Below, one piece after another: positions 8,811-21,849 of a stretch of 64,000 nt of DNA. How positions within the stretch are numbered: position 1 is the first letter of the stretch; each line of letters opens with the position of its first letter. The DNA comes from Macrococcus sp. DPC7161 (GTDB taxonomy: Bacteria > Bacillota > Bacilli > Staphylococcales > Staphylococcaceae): positions 182,669 to 246,668 of the forward strand of contig NZ_SDSC01000004.1 in the NCBI RefSeq assembly GCF_004117835.1, given 5' to 3'. The position numbers and the translations under genes are program-made. The notes beneath the pieces are model-generated. The model had not been told where the DNA came from. It did no database searches and saw only the letters and a program-made list of their open reading frames with translations.

Positions 8811-9854
8811 ATGAATCGATTATTTGAAATTCAAAAGAAACTGATGCCAGATATTTTGGATAAAATGTATCGTAGATTTATGATCTTATCCTCAATTCAT
8901 ACACATCAACCTATTGGTAGAAGAAATTTAAGTGAATATGTTGATTTAACAGAACGTGTTTTACGGACAGAAGTGGATTCCTTAAAGACATTTCAATTAA
9001 TTCAAATTGATAAAAAAGGAATGACTGTAACAGAAGATGGTATTCAAGTGTTGAATGAAATGAAACAATATATGGATACATATATTGAAACAAAGCGTTT
9101 AGCACAAGATATTAAGTCTTTTTATGGCATTAAAGATGTCATTGTTGTAAAAGGGAATTCTGAAAAGGATCCATTAGTAAAGATTGCACTAGGAGAAACA
9201 ACCAGTCAATATTTACAAAATATCGTTAAACATGATTGTTTTATCACAGTCACTGGTGGGTCTACCATGGCAAGTGTGGCCAATGAATTAAAACCGTTTA
9301 AGCATCATGTCACATTTACACCAGCTAGAGGCGGTTTAGGTGAGGATGTTGTGTACCAAGCCAATGCAATTGTTAGTACAATGGCAAAGCGATCAAATAG
9401 TACATTTCAAACTTTGTATGTACCAGATCAAGTTAGTGAATCAGCTTACCAAATGTTATTGAATGAACCGAGTGTTCATAAAAGTCTTAATGATATTAAA
9501 CAAGCTGACATTGTAATACACGGTATTGGTGAAGCAATAAAAATGGCGAACAGAAGGCATTCAGATGAAACGTTAATTCAAACGTTAACTTATCAACATG
9601 CTGAAGGTGAGGCGTTTGGTTATTATTTTAACCAAAAAGGTGAAATCGTTTATAAAGTCAGAACAATTGGACTTCAATTAGATGACTTAGAATCGAAGGA
9701 GCACATTATAGCTGTTGCTGGTGGTAAGACTAAATCACGTGCGATCGCATCGTATTTAAATATTGCCCCAAAACAAACAGTACTTATTACAGATGAAGTT
9801 GCGGCAAAGGATATCGTGTCTTTATTACAGCTTCAAAAAGAAAAAAGCGAATAA
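8811..9854 (+). CDS. cggR: Central glycolytic genes regulator (SorC family)
   Basis: A 347-residue repressor of the glycolytic genes that follow. The N-terminus holds a winged helix-turn-helix (about residues 25-75: GRRNLSEYVDLTERVLRTEVDSLK). The rest is the sugar-phosphate-binding SorC domain, with TVTGGSTMASVANEL near 145 and VAGGKTKSRAIASYL near 305. In Bacillus the effector is fructose-1,6-bisphosphate. The start follows GAGGAGG. Staphylococcal literature calls it gapR. It lies directly upstream of gapA, and a matching operator precedes it, so autoregulation is expected. Confidence 0.95.
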   Translation: MNRLFEIQKKLMPDILDKMYRRFMILSSIHTHQPIGRRNLSEYVDLTERVLRTEVDSLKTFQLIQIDKKGMTVTEDGIQVLNEMKQYMDTYIETKRLAQDIKSFYGIKDVIVVKGNSEKDPLVKIALGETTSQYLQNIVKHDCFITVTGGSTMASVANELKPFKHHVTFTPARGGLGEDVVYQANAIVSTMAKRSNSTFQTLYVPDQVSESAYQMLLNEPSVHKSLNDIKQADIVIHGIGEAIKMANRRHSDETLIQTLTYQHAEGEAFGYYFNQKGEIVYKVRTIGLQLDDLESKEHIIAVAGGKTKSRAIASYLNIAPKQTVLITDEVAAKDIVSLLQLQKEKSE

Positions 9855-9956
9855 TAGTGTAAATATTTTTATTTTTATACTTTATTCATTATAATTAAAT
9901 GGAATAAGAGGTTAACGCCTTTTAAATAACTTACACATTAAAGGAGGCCATTAATC

Positions 9957-10970
9957 ATGGCAGTAAAAGTAGCAATTAACGGATTTGGTAGAATCGGACG
10001 TTTAGCATTTAGAAGAATTCAAGAAGTAGAAGGCATTGAAGTAGTAGCAGTTAACGATTTAACTGACGACAAAATGTTAGCGCACTTATTAAAATATGAT
10101 ACAACTCAAGGTCGTTTCAAAGAAGAAGTACAAGTTGTTGATGGTGGTTTCTTAGTAAATGGTAAAGAAATTAAATCATTCTCTAATCCTAACCCAGCTG
10201 AATTACCATGGGGTGAATTAGAAATCGATGTAGTATTAGAATGTACTGGTTTCTTCACAAGCAAAGAAAAAGCAGAAGCACACATCACTGCAGGTGCTAA
10301 AAAAGTATTAATCTCAGCACCAGCTACTGGCGACTTAAAAACAGTTGTTTACAATGTTAACCACGATATTTTAGATGGATCTGAAACAATCGTTTCTGGT
10401 GCTTCATGTACAACAAACTGTTTAGCACCTATGGCTAAAGCTTTACACGATAACTTCGGTATTATCGAAGGTTTAATGATGACAGTTCACGCATTTACTG
10501 GTGACCAAAATACATTAGATGCGCCACATGCTAAAGGTGACTTCCGTCGTGCACGTGCTGCTGCTAACAACATCGTTCCAAACTCAACAGGTGCAGCTAA
10601 AGCAATCGGTTTAGTTATCCCTGAATTAAAAGGTAAATTAGATGGATCAGCTCAACGTGTTCCAGTTCCAACTGGATCAGTAACTGAGTTAACTTCTATC
10701 TTAGAAAAAGAAGTAACAGTTGAAGAAGTAAATGCTGCAATGAAAGCTGCTTCTAACGAATCATTTGGTTACACTGAAGATGAAATCGTTTCTTCTGATA
10801 TCATCGGTATTACTTATGGTTCATTATTTGATGCAACACAAACACGTGTTATGACTGTTGGTGACCACCAAATGGTTAAAACAGTTTCATGGTATGATAA
10901 CGAAATGAGTTACACTGCTCAATTAGTACGTACATTAGAATACTTAGCATCTCAAGCAAAAGATTTATAA
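9957..10970 (+). CDS. gapA: Glyceraldehyde-3-phosphate dehydrogenase (glycolytic)
   Basis: A 337-residue NAD-dependent GAPDH that converts glyceraldehyde-3-phosphate to 1,3-bisphosphoglycerate. The Rossmann motif GFGRIGR is at 9-15. The catalytic Cys151 lies in SGASCTTNC, with His178 in MTVHAF. The C-terminal block SWYDNEMSY is present. Length and motifs are those of the type-1 glycolytic enzyme. AAAGGAGG precedes the ATG, and codon use is of the highly expressed type. It lies between cggR and pgk, with a terminator-like hairpin after it. Confidence 0.98.
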   Translation: MAVKVAINGFGRIGRLAFRRIQEVEGIEVVAVNDLTDDKMLAHLLKYDTTQGRFKEEVQVVDGGFLVNGKEIKSFSNPNPAELPWGELEIDVVLECTGFFTSKEKAEAHITAGAKKVLISAPATGDLKTVVYNVNHDILDGSETIVSGASCTTNCLAPMAKALHDNFGIIEGLMMTVHAFTGDQNTLDAPHAKGDFRRARAAANNIVPNSTGAAKAIGLVIPELKGKLDGSAQRVPVPTGSVTELTSILEKEVTVEEVNAAMKAASNESFGYTEDEIVSSDIIGITYGSLFDATQTRVMTVGDHQMVKTVSWYDNEMSYTAQLVRTLEYLASQAKDL

Positions 10971-10974
10971 TTGA

Positions 10975-11017
10975 CGCGTAAGCGGGGGAAGATTACGCTT
11001 CTCTCGCTTCTTTTTAT
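10975..11017 (+). terminator. Terminator-like hairpin after gapA with alternative stem
   Basis: The terminator stem AAGCGGGGGAAG (10980-10991) pairs with CTTCTCTCGCTT (10998-11009) through two G-U pairs, followed by CTTTTTATT. An overlapping alternative pairing, GCGTAA (10975-10980) with TTACGC (10993-10998), excludes it. It probably causes partial termination, since pgk to eno lie downstream in the same direction. Confidence 0.75.
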
Positions 11018-11073
11018 TCTTAAAGATTTATAGTAAGATAAACTTGAGTAAATAAATTTATGGGGGATTTATC

Positions 11074-12264
11074 ATGGCTAAAAAAATCGTTTCAGATTTA
11101 CAATTAAAAGATAAGAAAGTATTAGTACGTGTCGATTTTAACGTACCAATGAAAGATGGCAGTATTACAAATGATAACCGTATTGTTGAAGCATTACCGA
11201 CGATTAAATACATTATCGAACAAGGTGGGAAAGCAATTTTATTTTCTCACTTAGGTAAAGTTAAAACTGAAGAAGACAAAGAAAAATTATCATTAGCACC
11301 AGTTGCAAAACGTTTAAGTGAATTATTAGAAAAAGAAGTAACATTCGTACCTGAAACACGTGGTGAAAAATTAGAATCTGCAATCGACCAATTAAAATCT
11401 GGGGACGTATTATTATTTGAAAATACGCGTTTTGAAGATTTAGATGGTAAAAAAGAATCTAAAAATGATCCTGAATTAGGTAAATACTGGGCTTCTTTAG
11501 GTGATGTGTTTGTTAATGATGCATTTGGTACAGCACACCGTGCGCATGCTTCAAACGTAGGTGTTGCATCTAACTTAGAATCAGCTGCTGGTTTCTTAAT
11601 GGAAAAAGAAATTAAATTTATTGGTGATGTTGTTGCCAATCCAGAACGTCCATTCGTTGCGATTTTAGGTGGTGCGAAAGTATCAGATAAAATTGGTGTG
11701 ATTGAAAACTTATTAAACGTTGCTGACAAAATTTTAATCGGTGGCGGTATGGCTTACACATTCTTAAAAGCACAAGGTAAAGAAATCGGACAATCATTAT
11801 TAGAAGAAGATAAGATTGACCTTGCAAATGATTTATTAGCGCGTGCGAATGGCAAAATCGTTTTACCAGTTGATGGTTTAGTAACGAAAGAATTCTCTAA
11901 TGACGGTGAAATTAAAGCAGTTTCAGTTGATGAAATTCCACAAGATTTACAATCATTAGATATTGGACCTAAAACAATCGAATTATTTAAATCAGAATTA
12001 CAAGGTGCTAAAACAGTAGTATGGAACGGTCCTATGGGTGTCTTTGAAATGAGTAACTTTGCTAAAGGTACAATCGGTGTTTGTGAAGCAATCGCTGAAT
12101 TAAGTGATGCAACAACAATCATCGGTGGTGGTGACTCAGCAGCAGCAGCAATGCAGTTAGGATTCGCTGAAAAATTCACTCACATTTCAACTGGTGGCGG
12201 TGCATCTTTAGAATATTTAGAAGGTAAAGTATTACCAGGTATCGATTCAATTTCAGAAAAATAA
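11074..12264 (+). CDS. pgk: Phosphoglycerate kinase
   Basis: A 396-residue enzyme transferring phosphate from 1,3-bisphosphoglycerate to ADP. The N-terminal substrate motif RVDFNVPM is at 18-25, and HLGK and FENTRF blocks follow. [12 protein letters not shown] lies near 193 at the hinge. The nucleotide-binding [13 protein letters not shown] lies near 352, then STGGGASLE. All the hallmark blocks are intact and length is typical. It starts after TGGGGGATTT and is spaced 15 bases from tpiA. Confidence 0.98.
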   Translation: MAKKIVSDLQLKDKKVLVRVDFNVPMKDGSITNDNRIVEALPTIKYIIEQGGKAILFSHLGKVKTEEDKEKLSLAPVAKRLSELLEKEVTFVPETRGEKLESAIDQLKSGDVLLFENTRFEDLDGKKESKNDPELGKYWASLGDVFVNDAFGTAHRAHASNVGVASNLESAAGFLMEKEIKFIGDVVANPERPFVAILGGAKVSDKIGVIENLLNVADKILIGGGMAYTFLKAQGKEIGQSLLEEDKIDLANDLLARANGKIVLPVDGLVTKEFSNDGEIKAVSVDEIPQDLQSLDIGPKTIELFKSELQGAKTVVWNGPMGVFEMSNFAKGTIGVCEAIAELSDATTIIGGGDSAAAAMQLGFAEKFTHISTGGGASLEYLEGKVLPGIDSISEK

Positions 12265-13028
<764 letters not shown>

Positions 13029-13029
<1 letters not shown>

Positions 13030-14561
13030 TGAAAAAACCTACTGCATTAATTATTTTAGATGGATTTGCAAATCGCGATGAAGTGAAAGGAAATGCCGTA
13101 AAACAAGCGCATAAACCAAACTTCGATCGTTATTATGCGGAGTATCCACACAATGAATTAAAAGCAAGTGGATTAGATGTTGGATTACCTGATGGTCAAA
13201 TGGGTAACTCAGAAGTTGGCCATTTAAATATTGGTGCTGGTCGCATTGTGTATCAATCATTAACACGCATCAATAAATCAATTGAAGATGGCGACTTCTT
13301 TGAAAACAGTGTCTTAAAAGAAACAATGGCACATGTTGTTAAAGAAGATAAAGCACTTCATTTAATGGGCCTATTATCTGATGGTGGTGTACATAGTCAT
13401 TACAATCATTTATTTGCACTTTTAAAAATGGCAAAAGATGAAGGCGTTAAAAAAGTTTATGTACATGCATTCTTAGATGGTCGTGATGTTGGTCAAGAAA
13501 CAGCATTACAATTTATTGAAGAAACAGAACGTCAATTTAAATCAATTGGAATTGGACAATTCGCTTCAGTTTCAGGTCGATATTATGCGATGGATAGAGA
13601 TAAGCGTTGGGACCGTGAAAAGTTAGCATATGATGCAATGACTTATGGTGATGGTAAAGTATTTGCAACTGCTGCAGAAGGTGTAAAAGCAAGTTATGCA
13701 GAAGGTATTACAGATGAGTTTATTGTACCATTCGTTGTTCGTGATCATGAAGTGGGGTCTGAAAATACAGGTGTGAATGATGGAGATGCTATGATTTTCT
13801 TCAACTTCCGTCCTGATAGAGCGGCCCAATTATCTGAAGTTTATACAAATGAAGAATTTGTTGGTTTTGAAATGAATAAACGATTAATCGGTATTCAATT
13901 TGTTACGTTTACGAAATACAATGACGCTGTTAAAGCGAAAGTTGTATTTGAAAAAGAAGATTTAGTGAATACAATTGGTGAAGTTGCTGAGAAAAATCAA
14001 TTAACACAATTACGTATAGCTGAAACTGAGAAATATCCTCATGTAACTTACTTCATGAGTGGTGGACGTAATGATGAATTTAATGGAGAACGTCGTGTTC
14101 TTATTGATTCACCTAAAGTCGCAACATATGACTTAAAACCAGAAATGAGTGCATATGAAGTACGAGATGCTTTATTAGCTGAGTTGGATAAAGGTGATTT
14201 AGATTTAATCATCTTAAACTTTGCAAATCCAGATATGGTTGGACATTCAGGTATGTTAGAACCAACGATAAAAGCTATTGAAGCTGTAGATGAATGTTTA
14301 GGTGCCGTTGTTGATAAAATTTTATCAATGGATGGTCATGCAATCATAACTGCCGATCATGGTAACTCAGATGAAGTAATTACTTTAGATGACAAACCAA
14401 TGACTGCGCATACTACAAATCCTGTACCAGTTATTGTTACTAAAAAAGACGTTACATTACGCGACGGTGGTCGTTTAGCAGATTTAGCACCGACATTAGT
14501 TGATTTATTAGGTGTCGAAAAACCAGCTGAAATGACAGGAGAATCATTGATTCAAAAATAA
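13029..14561 (+). CDS. gpmI: 2,3-bisphosphoglycerate-independent phosphoglycerate mutase
   Basis: A 510-residue manganese-dependent mutase converting 3- to 2-phosphoglycerate. The metal-binding LDGFANRDE starts at 10. The phosphoserine site Ser61 lies in [25 protein letters not shown] and [13 protein letters not shown] follow in the transferase domain. The C-terminal metal sites are [11 protein letters not shown] and [10 protein letters not shown], with the last conserved histidine in TAHTTNPVP. It overlaps tpiA by one base and is followed by a separate leader before eno. Confidence 0.98.
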
Positions 14562-14576
14562 TTTCAGATGAAATAA

Positions 14577-15944
<1,368 letters not shown>

Positions 15945-15959
15945 TAATATGATGAATGA

Positions 15960-16000
15960 ATAAAGTGGTGCATGACGATGCGCCACTTTATTTTGTTTTC
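15960..16000 (+). terminator. Terminator of the glycolytic cluster after eno
   Basis: A 14-bp stem, 15960-15973 with 15978-15991, with one G-U pair and a GACG loop, followed by TTTTGTTTTC. Confidence 0.88.
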
Positions 16001-16056
16001 AAATGTTGTAAATTGTGATAGAATAGATAAAGTTATTATAAGTAGGAGGACCATCC

Positions 16057-16290
16057 ATGAACACGTTATTAACAGTATTGTTAGTCATCGACTGTATCGT
16101 ATTGATCGCAATTGTACTTTTACAAGAAGGTAAAAGTAATGGATTAAGTGGTGCGATTAGCGGTGGTGCTGAACAGTTATTCGGAAAACAAAAAACACGT
16201 GGTGTTGATTTAATTTTAAAACGTATTACAATTGTAGCAAGTGTATTTTTCTTTTTAATCACAATTGCAATTGGTTATTTTAATCTGTAA
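16057..16290 (+). CDS. secG: Protein translocase subunit SecG
   Basis: A 77-residue inner-membrane protein of the SecYEG channel. It has two hydrophobic helices (about 3-22 and 54-74) joined by the conserved cytoplasmic loop [29 protein letters not shown] precedes the ATG. It lies directly before est and rnr, the usual secG-est-rnr-smpB order, though a hairpin terminator separates it from est. Confidence 0.95.
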   Translation: MNTLLTVLLVIDCIVLIAIVLLQEGKSNGLSGAISGGAEQLFGKQKTRGVDLILKRITIVASVFFFLITIAIGYFNL

Positions 16291-16291
16291 G

Positions 16292-16318
16292 AGTCCGGAT
16301 GTGTTTCCGGGCTTTTTT
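16292..16318 (+). terminator. Terminator after secG
   Basis: An 8-bp stem (16292-16299 with 16306-16313, AGTCCGGA/TTCCGGGCT with one G-U) followed by TTTTTT. Confidence 0.85.
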
Positions 16319-16380
16319 ATTTTTAAATTGTTTATTTTCACGTACAATAGAATTAACATGTATTAAAGAGGAGAAGATTT

Positions 16381-17121
16381 ATGAAAATTCAATTACCAAA
16401 ACCATTTTTCTTTGAAGAAGGGCCAAGAGCAGTTTTATTTTTACATGGCTTTACAGGTAATTCATCTGATACAAGACAAATGGGGCGTTTTCTACAAAAG
16501 AAGGGTTATACTTCATATGCACCTCACTATGAAGGCCATGGAGAGCCGCCAGAAGCTTTATTGGCTTCGAACCCAAATATATGGTGGAAACAAGTATTAG
16601 AAGCATATGACTTTTTAAAAGAAAAAGGATATGAAGAAATCGCAGTGGTTGGATTATCTTTAGGCGGCGATTTCGCATTGAAATTAAGTCAGCATAGAGA
16701 TTGTATTGGTATTTCGACAATGTGCAGTCCAATGTACATTAAAACGACAGGCAATATGTTTGAAGGTGTACTGGCATATGCACGTGAGTTTAAAAAGCGT
16801 GAAGGAAAGTCACAAGAGCAAATCGATTTAGAGATGTCGCACTTTCATCCAACGTCAATGTTAGAAGATTTACAAGCAACCATCCAAGGTGTAAGAGATT
16901 CATTAGGAGATGTGTATGCGCCAATTTTTGTAGTGCAATCTACAAATGATCAAATGATTAACCCAGATTCAGCAAATATTATATATAATGAAGTATCAAG
17001 TGATGAAAAATATATTAAATGGTACGAAAATTCTGGTCATGTCATCACAATAGATAAAGAAAAAGACCAGCTTCATGAAGATATGTATCAATACTTAGAA
17101 GGTTTAGACTGGTCAAATTAA
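16381..17121 (+). CDS. est: Carboxylesterase (alpha/beta hydrolase)
   Basis: A 246-residue esterase/thermostable monoacylglycerol-lipase type hydrolase. The oxyanion strand LHGFTG is at 21-26 and the nucleophile elbow GLSLGG at 91-96 has Ser93. The acid lies in [10 protein letters not shown] near 190, and the catalytic His in NSGHVITID near 222. Length equals the Bacillus and staphylococcal Est proteins found between secG and rnr. Physiological substrate is unknown; short-chain esters are hydrolysed by relatives. RBS AGAGGAG. Confidence 0.93.
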   Translation: MKIQLPKPFFFEEGPRAVLFLHGFTGNSSDTRQMGRFLQKKGYTSYAPHYEGHGEPPEALLASNPNIWWKQVLEAYDFLKEKGYEEIAVVGLSLGGDFALKLSQHRDCIGISTMCSPMYIKTTGNMFEGVLAYAREFKKREGKSQEQIDLEMSHFHPTSMLEDLQATIQGVRDSLGDVYAPIFVVQSTNDQMINPDSANIIYNEVSSDEKYIKWYENSGHVITIDKEKDQLHEDMYQYLEGLDWSN

Positions 17122-17132
17122 GGAGGATTTAA

Positions 17133-19469
17133 ATGCATCCATTTGAAAAAGAAATTATTGCTTATTTAAAATCATTAAACGGTAATGCGATAAGTGTAAA
17201 TGAATTAGAGGCACAATTAAATCTTGATGATGCAGATGCATTTAAAGCACTCATTAAGACATTAGTTGCATTAGAACAAACAGGTCGAGTAAGTAGAACG
17301 AAAAAAGATAAATACTATATACAAGACAGTGATTATGTTGAAGGGACACTAAGTCAACATAAAAAAGGATTTGCTTTTGTAAGACCTATCATTGAAGGGA
17401 CAGAAGATGTTTTTATTCCACCGAATAAAATCAATAAAGCGATGGATGGCGATACGGTTCGTGTAAAAGTCACAAAAGATCGTGATGGGCGACTTGAAGG
17501 TGAAGTGAAAACAATTGTCACAAGAGCTGTTACACAAGTGGTTGGGACATACACAGAAGCACGTCATTTTGGATTTGTTTTACCTGATGATAAGCGCATC
17601 ACACAAGATATCTTTATTCCTAAAGGAAGAAATTTAGGCGCAGTTGAAGGCCATAAAGTGTTAGTAGAAATTACGGAATATCCAGATGGTACAAACAATC
17701 CTGAAGGCTTTGTTAAAGCGATATTAGGGCATAAAAATGATCCTGGTGTCGATATATTATCAATCATATATCAACATGGCATTAACATTGAATTCAATGA
17801 AGCAACCATTGAAGAAGCAAATCAAGTACCTGATGAAATATCGCCGAACGATTTAGAAAATCGTGTCGATTTAAGAAAGCAATTGACGATTACGATAGAC
17901 GGTGCTGATGCGAAAGATTTAGATGATGCAATCAGTGTTGAAAAGTTAGACAATGGTAATTATCGATTGATAGTATCTATTGCAGACGTAAGTCATTATG
18001 TAACAGAAGGATCTGCTTTAGATGCAGATGCTTATGAACGTGGTACGAGTGTATATTTAGTTGATCGTGTCATTCCAATGATTCCACATCGACTCAGTAA
18101 CGGTATTTGCTCATTAAATCCTCATGTTGATCGACTTACATTAAGCTGTGATATGGAAATTAACACAGAAGGGAAAGTCATTAAACATGAAATTTATCAA
18201 AGTGTGATTCATTCTGATGAACGTATGACGTATGACAATGTGAATAAAATTCTTGAGGATCAAGACGAAATTTTAATACACGAATATCAACATATCGTTG
18301 AAATGTTAAGACATGCTAAAGACTTAGCAGATATATTAAAGTCAATGCGTGTCAAACGTGGAGAAATCGACTTTGACTTAACAGAAGCTAAAATAATGGT
18401 CGATGAAGTGGGTGTACCTAAAGATGTATTGATTCGTAACCGTGGATTAGGAGAACGTTTAATCGAATCGTTTATGCTGATTGCGAACGAAACAGTTGCA
18501 CAACACTTCCATGAAATGAAAGTGCCATTTATCTATCGTATTCATGAAGAACCAAAGGCAGATCGATTAAAACGATTCTTTGAATTTATTACGAACTTCG
18601 GTATTTTAGTAAAAGGTGGCACGGAAAATATTCATCCAAAGACACTACAAAATATTGGACAAGAAATTAAAGGGAAACCAGAAGAATTGGTTATTTCAAC
18701 TTTAATGTTACGATCAATGCAACAAGCGAAATATTCTGATGAATCATTAGGCCATTTCGGCTTATCAGCTGAGTATTATACGCATTTCACATCACCTATT
18801 CGACGATATCCTGACTTAATTGTACATCGATTAATCAGAAAATATTTAATCGAACATTCAATGAATACTGCTCAAAAAGAAAAATGGGCAGATCAATTGG
18901 TAGATATTGCAGAACATACATCAAAACGTGAACGACGTGCGATAGAAGCTGAAAGAGATACAGATGATTTGAAGAAATCAGAATATATGATTCAGCATTT
19001 AGGTGAAACATTTGATGGCATTATCACTTCAGTCGCAAATTTTGGTATGTTCGTTGAATTACCAAACACCATTGAAGGTATGGTGCATAATTCTAATATG
19101 ACTGATGACTATTATCGATTTGAAGAGAGACATATGGCATTAATCGGTGAACGTACGGGTAAAGTATTTAGAATTGGTGATAAAGTTAAAGTCAAAGTCG
19201 TGAATGTCAATGTTGATGAGCGTATGATTGATTTTGCAATTGTTGGCATGGACATGAATAAAATAGAACGACGCATTAAAGAAGTGAAATTAAAAACAGA
19301 GCAACGCGGTAGTAAAGAAGAACGTCCACGCAAAAAAGGACGCGGTAAAGCAGCGGGTTTTAAAAAAGCGACACGAAATAAAAAGAAAAATATCGGTGCA
19401 AATAATAAACAAGGTGATAAACCTTTTTATAAATCTAAAGCCGTTAAAAAGAAAAGAAAACGCAAATAA
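17133..19469 (+). CDS. rnr: Ribonuclease R
   Basis: A 778-residue 3'-5' exoribonuclease that degrades structured RNA. The N-terminal winged helix and cold-shock/OB domains span about 1-230 (including [10 protein letters not shown] and [11 protein letters not shown]). The RNB catalytic domain begins near 245, with the metal-binding aspartates in [14 protein letters not shown] (about 254-267), SIADVSHYV and [11 protein letters not shown]-terminal S1 domain spans about 625-705 ([17 protein letters not shown]). The last 70 residues form a very basic lysine-rich tail. With SmpB and tmRNA encoded next, it forms the non-stop mRNA disposal pathway. Confidence 0.97.
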   Translation: MHPFEKEIIAYLKSLNGNAISVNELEAQLNLDDADAFKALIKTLVALEQTGRVSRTKKDKYYIQDSDYVEGTLSQHKKGFAFVRPIIEGTEDVFIPPNKINKAMDGDTVRVKVTKDRDGRLEGEVKTIVTRAVTQVVGTYTEARHFGFVLPDDKRITQDIFIPKGRNLGAVEGHKVLVEITEYPDGTNNPEGFVKAILGHKNDPGVDILSIIYQHGINIEFNEATIEEANQVPDEISPNDLENRVDLRKQLTITIDGADAKDLDDAISVEKLDNGNYRLIVSIADVSHYVTEGSALDADAYERGTSVYLVDRVIPMIPHRLSNGICSLNPHVDRLTLSCDMEINTEGKVIKHEIYQSVIHSDERMTYDNVNKILEDQDEILIHEYQHIVEMLRHAKDLADILKSMRVKRGEIDFDLTEAKIMVDEVGVPKDVLIRNRGLGERLIESFMLIANETVAQHFHEMKVPFIYRIHEEPKADRLKRFFEFITNFGILVKGGTENIHPKTLQNIGQEIKGKPEELVISTLMLRSMQQAKYSDESLGHFGLSAEYYTHFTSPIRRYPDLIVHRLIRKYLIEHSMNTAQKEKWADQLVDIAEHTSKRERRAIEAERDTDDLKKSEYMIQHLGETFDGIITSVANFGMFVELPNTIEGMVHNSNMTDDYYRFEERHMALIGERTGKVFRIGDKVKVKVVNVNVDERMIDFAIVGMDMNKIERRIKEVKLKTEQRGSKEERPRKKGRGKAAGFKKATRNKKKNIGANNKQGDKPFYKSKAVKKKRKRK

Positions 19470-19494
19470 AGCAGCGTATTAAGAAGGTGAAATA

Positions 19495-19956
19495 ATGCCA
19501 AAAGGTGAAGGTAAAACTCTTGCTCAAAACAGAAAAGCAAGTCATGACTATACCATTGAAGATACAATAGAAGCGGGTATTGAACTTCAAGGGACAGAAA
19601 TTAAGTCTATTAGACGTGGTAGTGCCAATTTAAAAGATTCTTATGCGAGAGTACATAAAGGTGAAATGTTTGTTTACAATATGCATATCGCACCATACGA
19701 AGAGGGCAATCGATTCAACCATGATCCACTTCGAACACGTAAATTATTACTTAAGCGTAAACAAATTGATAAACTATTTGGACAAACACGTGAACAAGGT
19801 TATGCATTAGTACCACTTAAATTGTATATTAAGAATGGCTATTGCAAAATGTTATTAGGGCTAGCAAAAGGTAAAAAAGATTACGATAAGCGACATGCGC
19901 TAAAAGCAAAAGAAGCAAAACGAGAAATGGATAGAGCGTTGAAAGGTAAATATTAA
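19495..19956 (+). CDS. smpB: SsrA-binding protein SmpB
   Basis: A 153-residue OB-fold protein that binds tmRNA and delivers it to stalled ribosomes. The start follows AAGGTGAAATA. Conserved blocks are [38 protein letters not shown], the central [19 protein letters not shown], and the basic C-terminal tail [25 protein letters not shown] that enters the mRNA channel. Its RNA partner is encoded about 0.6 kb downstream on the opposite strand. Confidence 0.97.
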   Translation: MPKGEGKTLAQNRKASHDYTIEDTIEAGIELQGTEIKSIRRGSANLKDSYARVHKGEMFVYNMHIAPYEEGNRFNHDPLRTRKLLLKRKQIDKLFGQTREQGYALVPLKLYIKNGYCKMLLGLAKGKKDYDKRHALKAKEAKREMDRALKGKY

Positions 19957-20018
19957 AAGATATCGGTACGATATTGGTACATACTTTTTATCAAAATATT
20001 ATTTTGGAGGTATTGCTA

Positions 20019-20417
20019 ATGTTAAATAGACAGCTTGAATATTTAAATGAACATATTGTTAAAGAACAAAAATTTGATGAAATCTTAAATGTATTTGAAA
20101 AGATGTGTCAGGATAAAATCTCTGGATTAGATAAATATGAAGATATGATTTTATTTGAAGCTGGCGTTTATAACTTTACTGGTCAAGATTTGTTTCATGT
20201 TTCTTTAACGAGGCAAGTACCTAATGAAGATGAATTTTTTCAGTTATCAGTCACATTACTTTTTGAAGTAGATATAGAAAATGAACAATATCAAATTACT
20301 ATTTGGGACTGTGATTTAGATAATAATATCTTTGAATATATTAAATCAACAGATGTATTTAAATATGCGAATAATACAAGATATAAAAATATTGAAATCG
20401 TACTAGATGAAACATAG
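20019..20417 (+). CDS. Small acidic protein of unknown function
   Basis: A 132-residue soluble acidic protein that I do not recognise. The ATG at 20019 is chosen because TTTTGGAGG sits 8 bases before it; longer upstream starts lack such a site. It is predicted to be helical to about residue 45 (QLEYLNEHIVKEQKFDEILNVFEKMCQ), then alternating strands (FHVSLTRQV, FFQLSVTLLFEVDI, YQITIWDCDL). There is no signal peptide, membrane helix or cysteine pair. It lies between smpB and tmRNA and has its own terminator. The good ribosome binding site and codon use make it a real gene. Confidence 0.8.
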   Translation: MLNRQLEYLNEHIVKEQKFDEILNVFEKMCQDKISGLDKYEDMILFEAGVYNFTGQDLFHVSLTRQVPNEDEFFQLSVTLLFEVDIENEQYQITIWDCDLDNNIFEYIKSTDVFKYANNTRYKNIEIVLDET

Positions 20418-20462
20418 TGTTTAATCATCTTAATAAATTTTAAAATTATTATATTAATTAAG

Positions 20463-20489
20463 AACACCTATAAAAATGGGTGTTTTTTT
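20463..20489 (+). terminator. Terminator after the small acidic protein gene
   Basis: Stem 20463-20470 with 20477-20484 (AACACC/GGTGTT core) followed by a run of seven T. It is convergent with the ssrA terminator. Confidence 0.8.
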
Positions 20490-20512
20490 GTATAATCTAA
20501 AATTAAGGAAAC

Positions 20513-20547
20513 TAAAATAAAAACCGCTCAACCATGCGGTTAAGCGG
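20513..20547 (-). terminator. Terminator of tmRNA
   Basis: On the minus strand CCGCTTAACC-GCAT-GGTTGAGCGG forms a 10-bp stem with one G-U, followed by TTTTTATTTT. Confidence 0.85.
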
Positions 20548-20554
20548 CTAATGT

Positions 20555-20910
20555 ATGGAGACGGCGGGAGTCGAACCCGCGTCCAAAGATCCTGCAATTG
20601 ATACTTCTACGTGTGTAGTCCTGTTATTAAGTTTCGCTATAAATCTGAAAACGGACATCCCAATTTATAACTAGCCCGATTGATCTCTTACTAACAGACT
20701 CCAGGCGGAAGTGTTAGCCGTATCCTACTAAGAGTGAACCTCTACATCAGGCACATAGGCGATGCTTGAGAGAGGTGCAGAGTGCGATTAGGCAGCTACT
20801 GCGAAATTGTTTGTTTTGCCAGTTATTATAACTGATGTGTTGATAACGAAGACAACCCTCCGACACGCTATACCAACCCAAGTGACCCCTGTCGAATCCG
20901 TAACGCCCCC
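20555..20910 (-). ncRNA. ssrA: Transfer-messenger RNA (tmRNA, SsrA)
   Basis: On the minus strand the 5' end reads GGGGGCGTTACGGATTCGAC, the universal tmRNA start. The 3' end reads GGTTCGACTCCCGCCGTCTCCA, the TΨC arm and acceptor stem, which pairs with the 5' GGGGGCG through G-C and G-U pairs. The tag frame at 20820-20788 encodes GKTNNFAVAA followed by TAA, ending in the AVAA degron seen by ClpXP. S. aureus, as I recall, has GKSNNNFAVAA, one residue longer. tmRNA rescues ribosomes stalled on broken mRNA, together with SmpB. The 673-base interval between the flanking protein genes is almost filled by this RNA and two terminators. Confidence 0.97.
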
Positions 20911-21090
20911 TGGATACTATTTATAAAAACTAGCATCTTTTAATATAACAAAAGTTATTATTATTTTCAACTTATTCGTTTATTTATTGTTGAAAAGAAA
21001 GGCTATAAAAACGATAGAAATAGACACAAAATAATTCCAAAATGACCGTCAATACGTTATGATTATAAGGAATATAAGGAGGTCGTGATT

Positions 21091-21822
21091 TTGGATATTA
21101 TGAATAATGTAAAGCCTAAAATTGTAGTAACATTTACGAAAGCTTTCAACGAAAATCAAAAAGAGATTGACGAAATTAATGCTAATGAAGCATTTATAGA
21201 TATTATTGAATATCGTGCAGATTTAATTGAAGGTGATGTCACTACGTATATCAATGATATTAAAGCATTAAAAGCTCAATTTCCTAATATAAAAATCATG
21301 TTCACTTACCGTACACAAGGTGAAGGTGGTAAAGGGAATAATGATACGAAACCTTATTTTGACTTATGTATGAAAATGATTGATTCTAAATTAATTGATA
21401 TTTTGGATATTGAGTTAATGATTTATGCAGATTTAATGGATCAATTATTAAAACATTCAAGAGAAAATGGTGTAGAGATTTTATTAAGTCACCATGATGT
21501 GTTATTCACACCACGTATTAAAGACATGATGGCGATTTATGATAAAATGCGAAAATTAGGTGCGGACTATTGTAAGCTTGCGGTCATGCCACTTGATGGT
21601 AGAGATGTTGTTAATTTATTATCTGCAGTTTATGAAACGAAACAAAAATGTGATTTGAATATTGTAGGTATTGCTATGGGTGAATTAGGTAAAATTACGA
21701 GATTAGCGGGTGGCGTATTTGGATCATATTTAACATATGCACATTTAGGTACACAAGCAGCACCAGGTCAATTACATGTAACGGATTTAAAGACCCATTT
21801 AGAGTTATTCAATATTAAGTAA
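21091..21822 (+). CDS. aroD: 3-dehydroquinate dehydratase, type I
   Basis: A 243-residue TIM-barrel enzyme of the shikimate pathway that dehydrates 3-dehydroquinate by a Schiff base. Family features are EYRADLIEG near 43, FTYRTQGEGG near 75, the histidine pair ILLSHHDV near 135, the Schiff-base lysine in CKLAVMP near 163, and the closing block GQLHVTDLK. AAGGAGG at 21076-21082 fits the TTG at 21091. The GTG at 21085 is too close to it and the ATG at 21100 is too far. The sequence differs strongly from S. aureus AroD as I know it, supporting a distant species. Confidence 0.9.
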   Translation: MDIMNNVKPKIVVTFTKAFNENQKEIDEINANEAFIDIIEYRADLIEGDVTTYINDIKALKAQFPNIKIMFTYRTQGEGGKGNNDTKPYFDLCMKMIDSKLIDILDIELMIYADLMDQLLKHSRENGVEILLSHHDVLFTPRIKDMMAIYDKMRKLGADYCKLAVMPLDGRDVVNLLSAVYETKQKCDLNIVGIAMGELGKITRLAGGVFGSYLTYAHLGTQAAPGQLHVTDLKTHLELFNIK

Positions 21823-21849
21823 AAAATAAAATTAATAAACAATAAATAT

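Noticed and set aside
11247..12179. Two long minus-strand frames (160 and 141 codons) inside pgk
   Set aside because: Antisense shadows created by the strong codon bias of a highly expressed gene; no start signals and no recognisable protein features.
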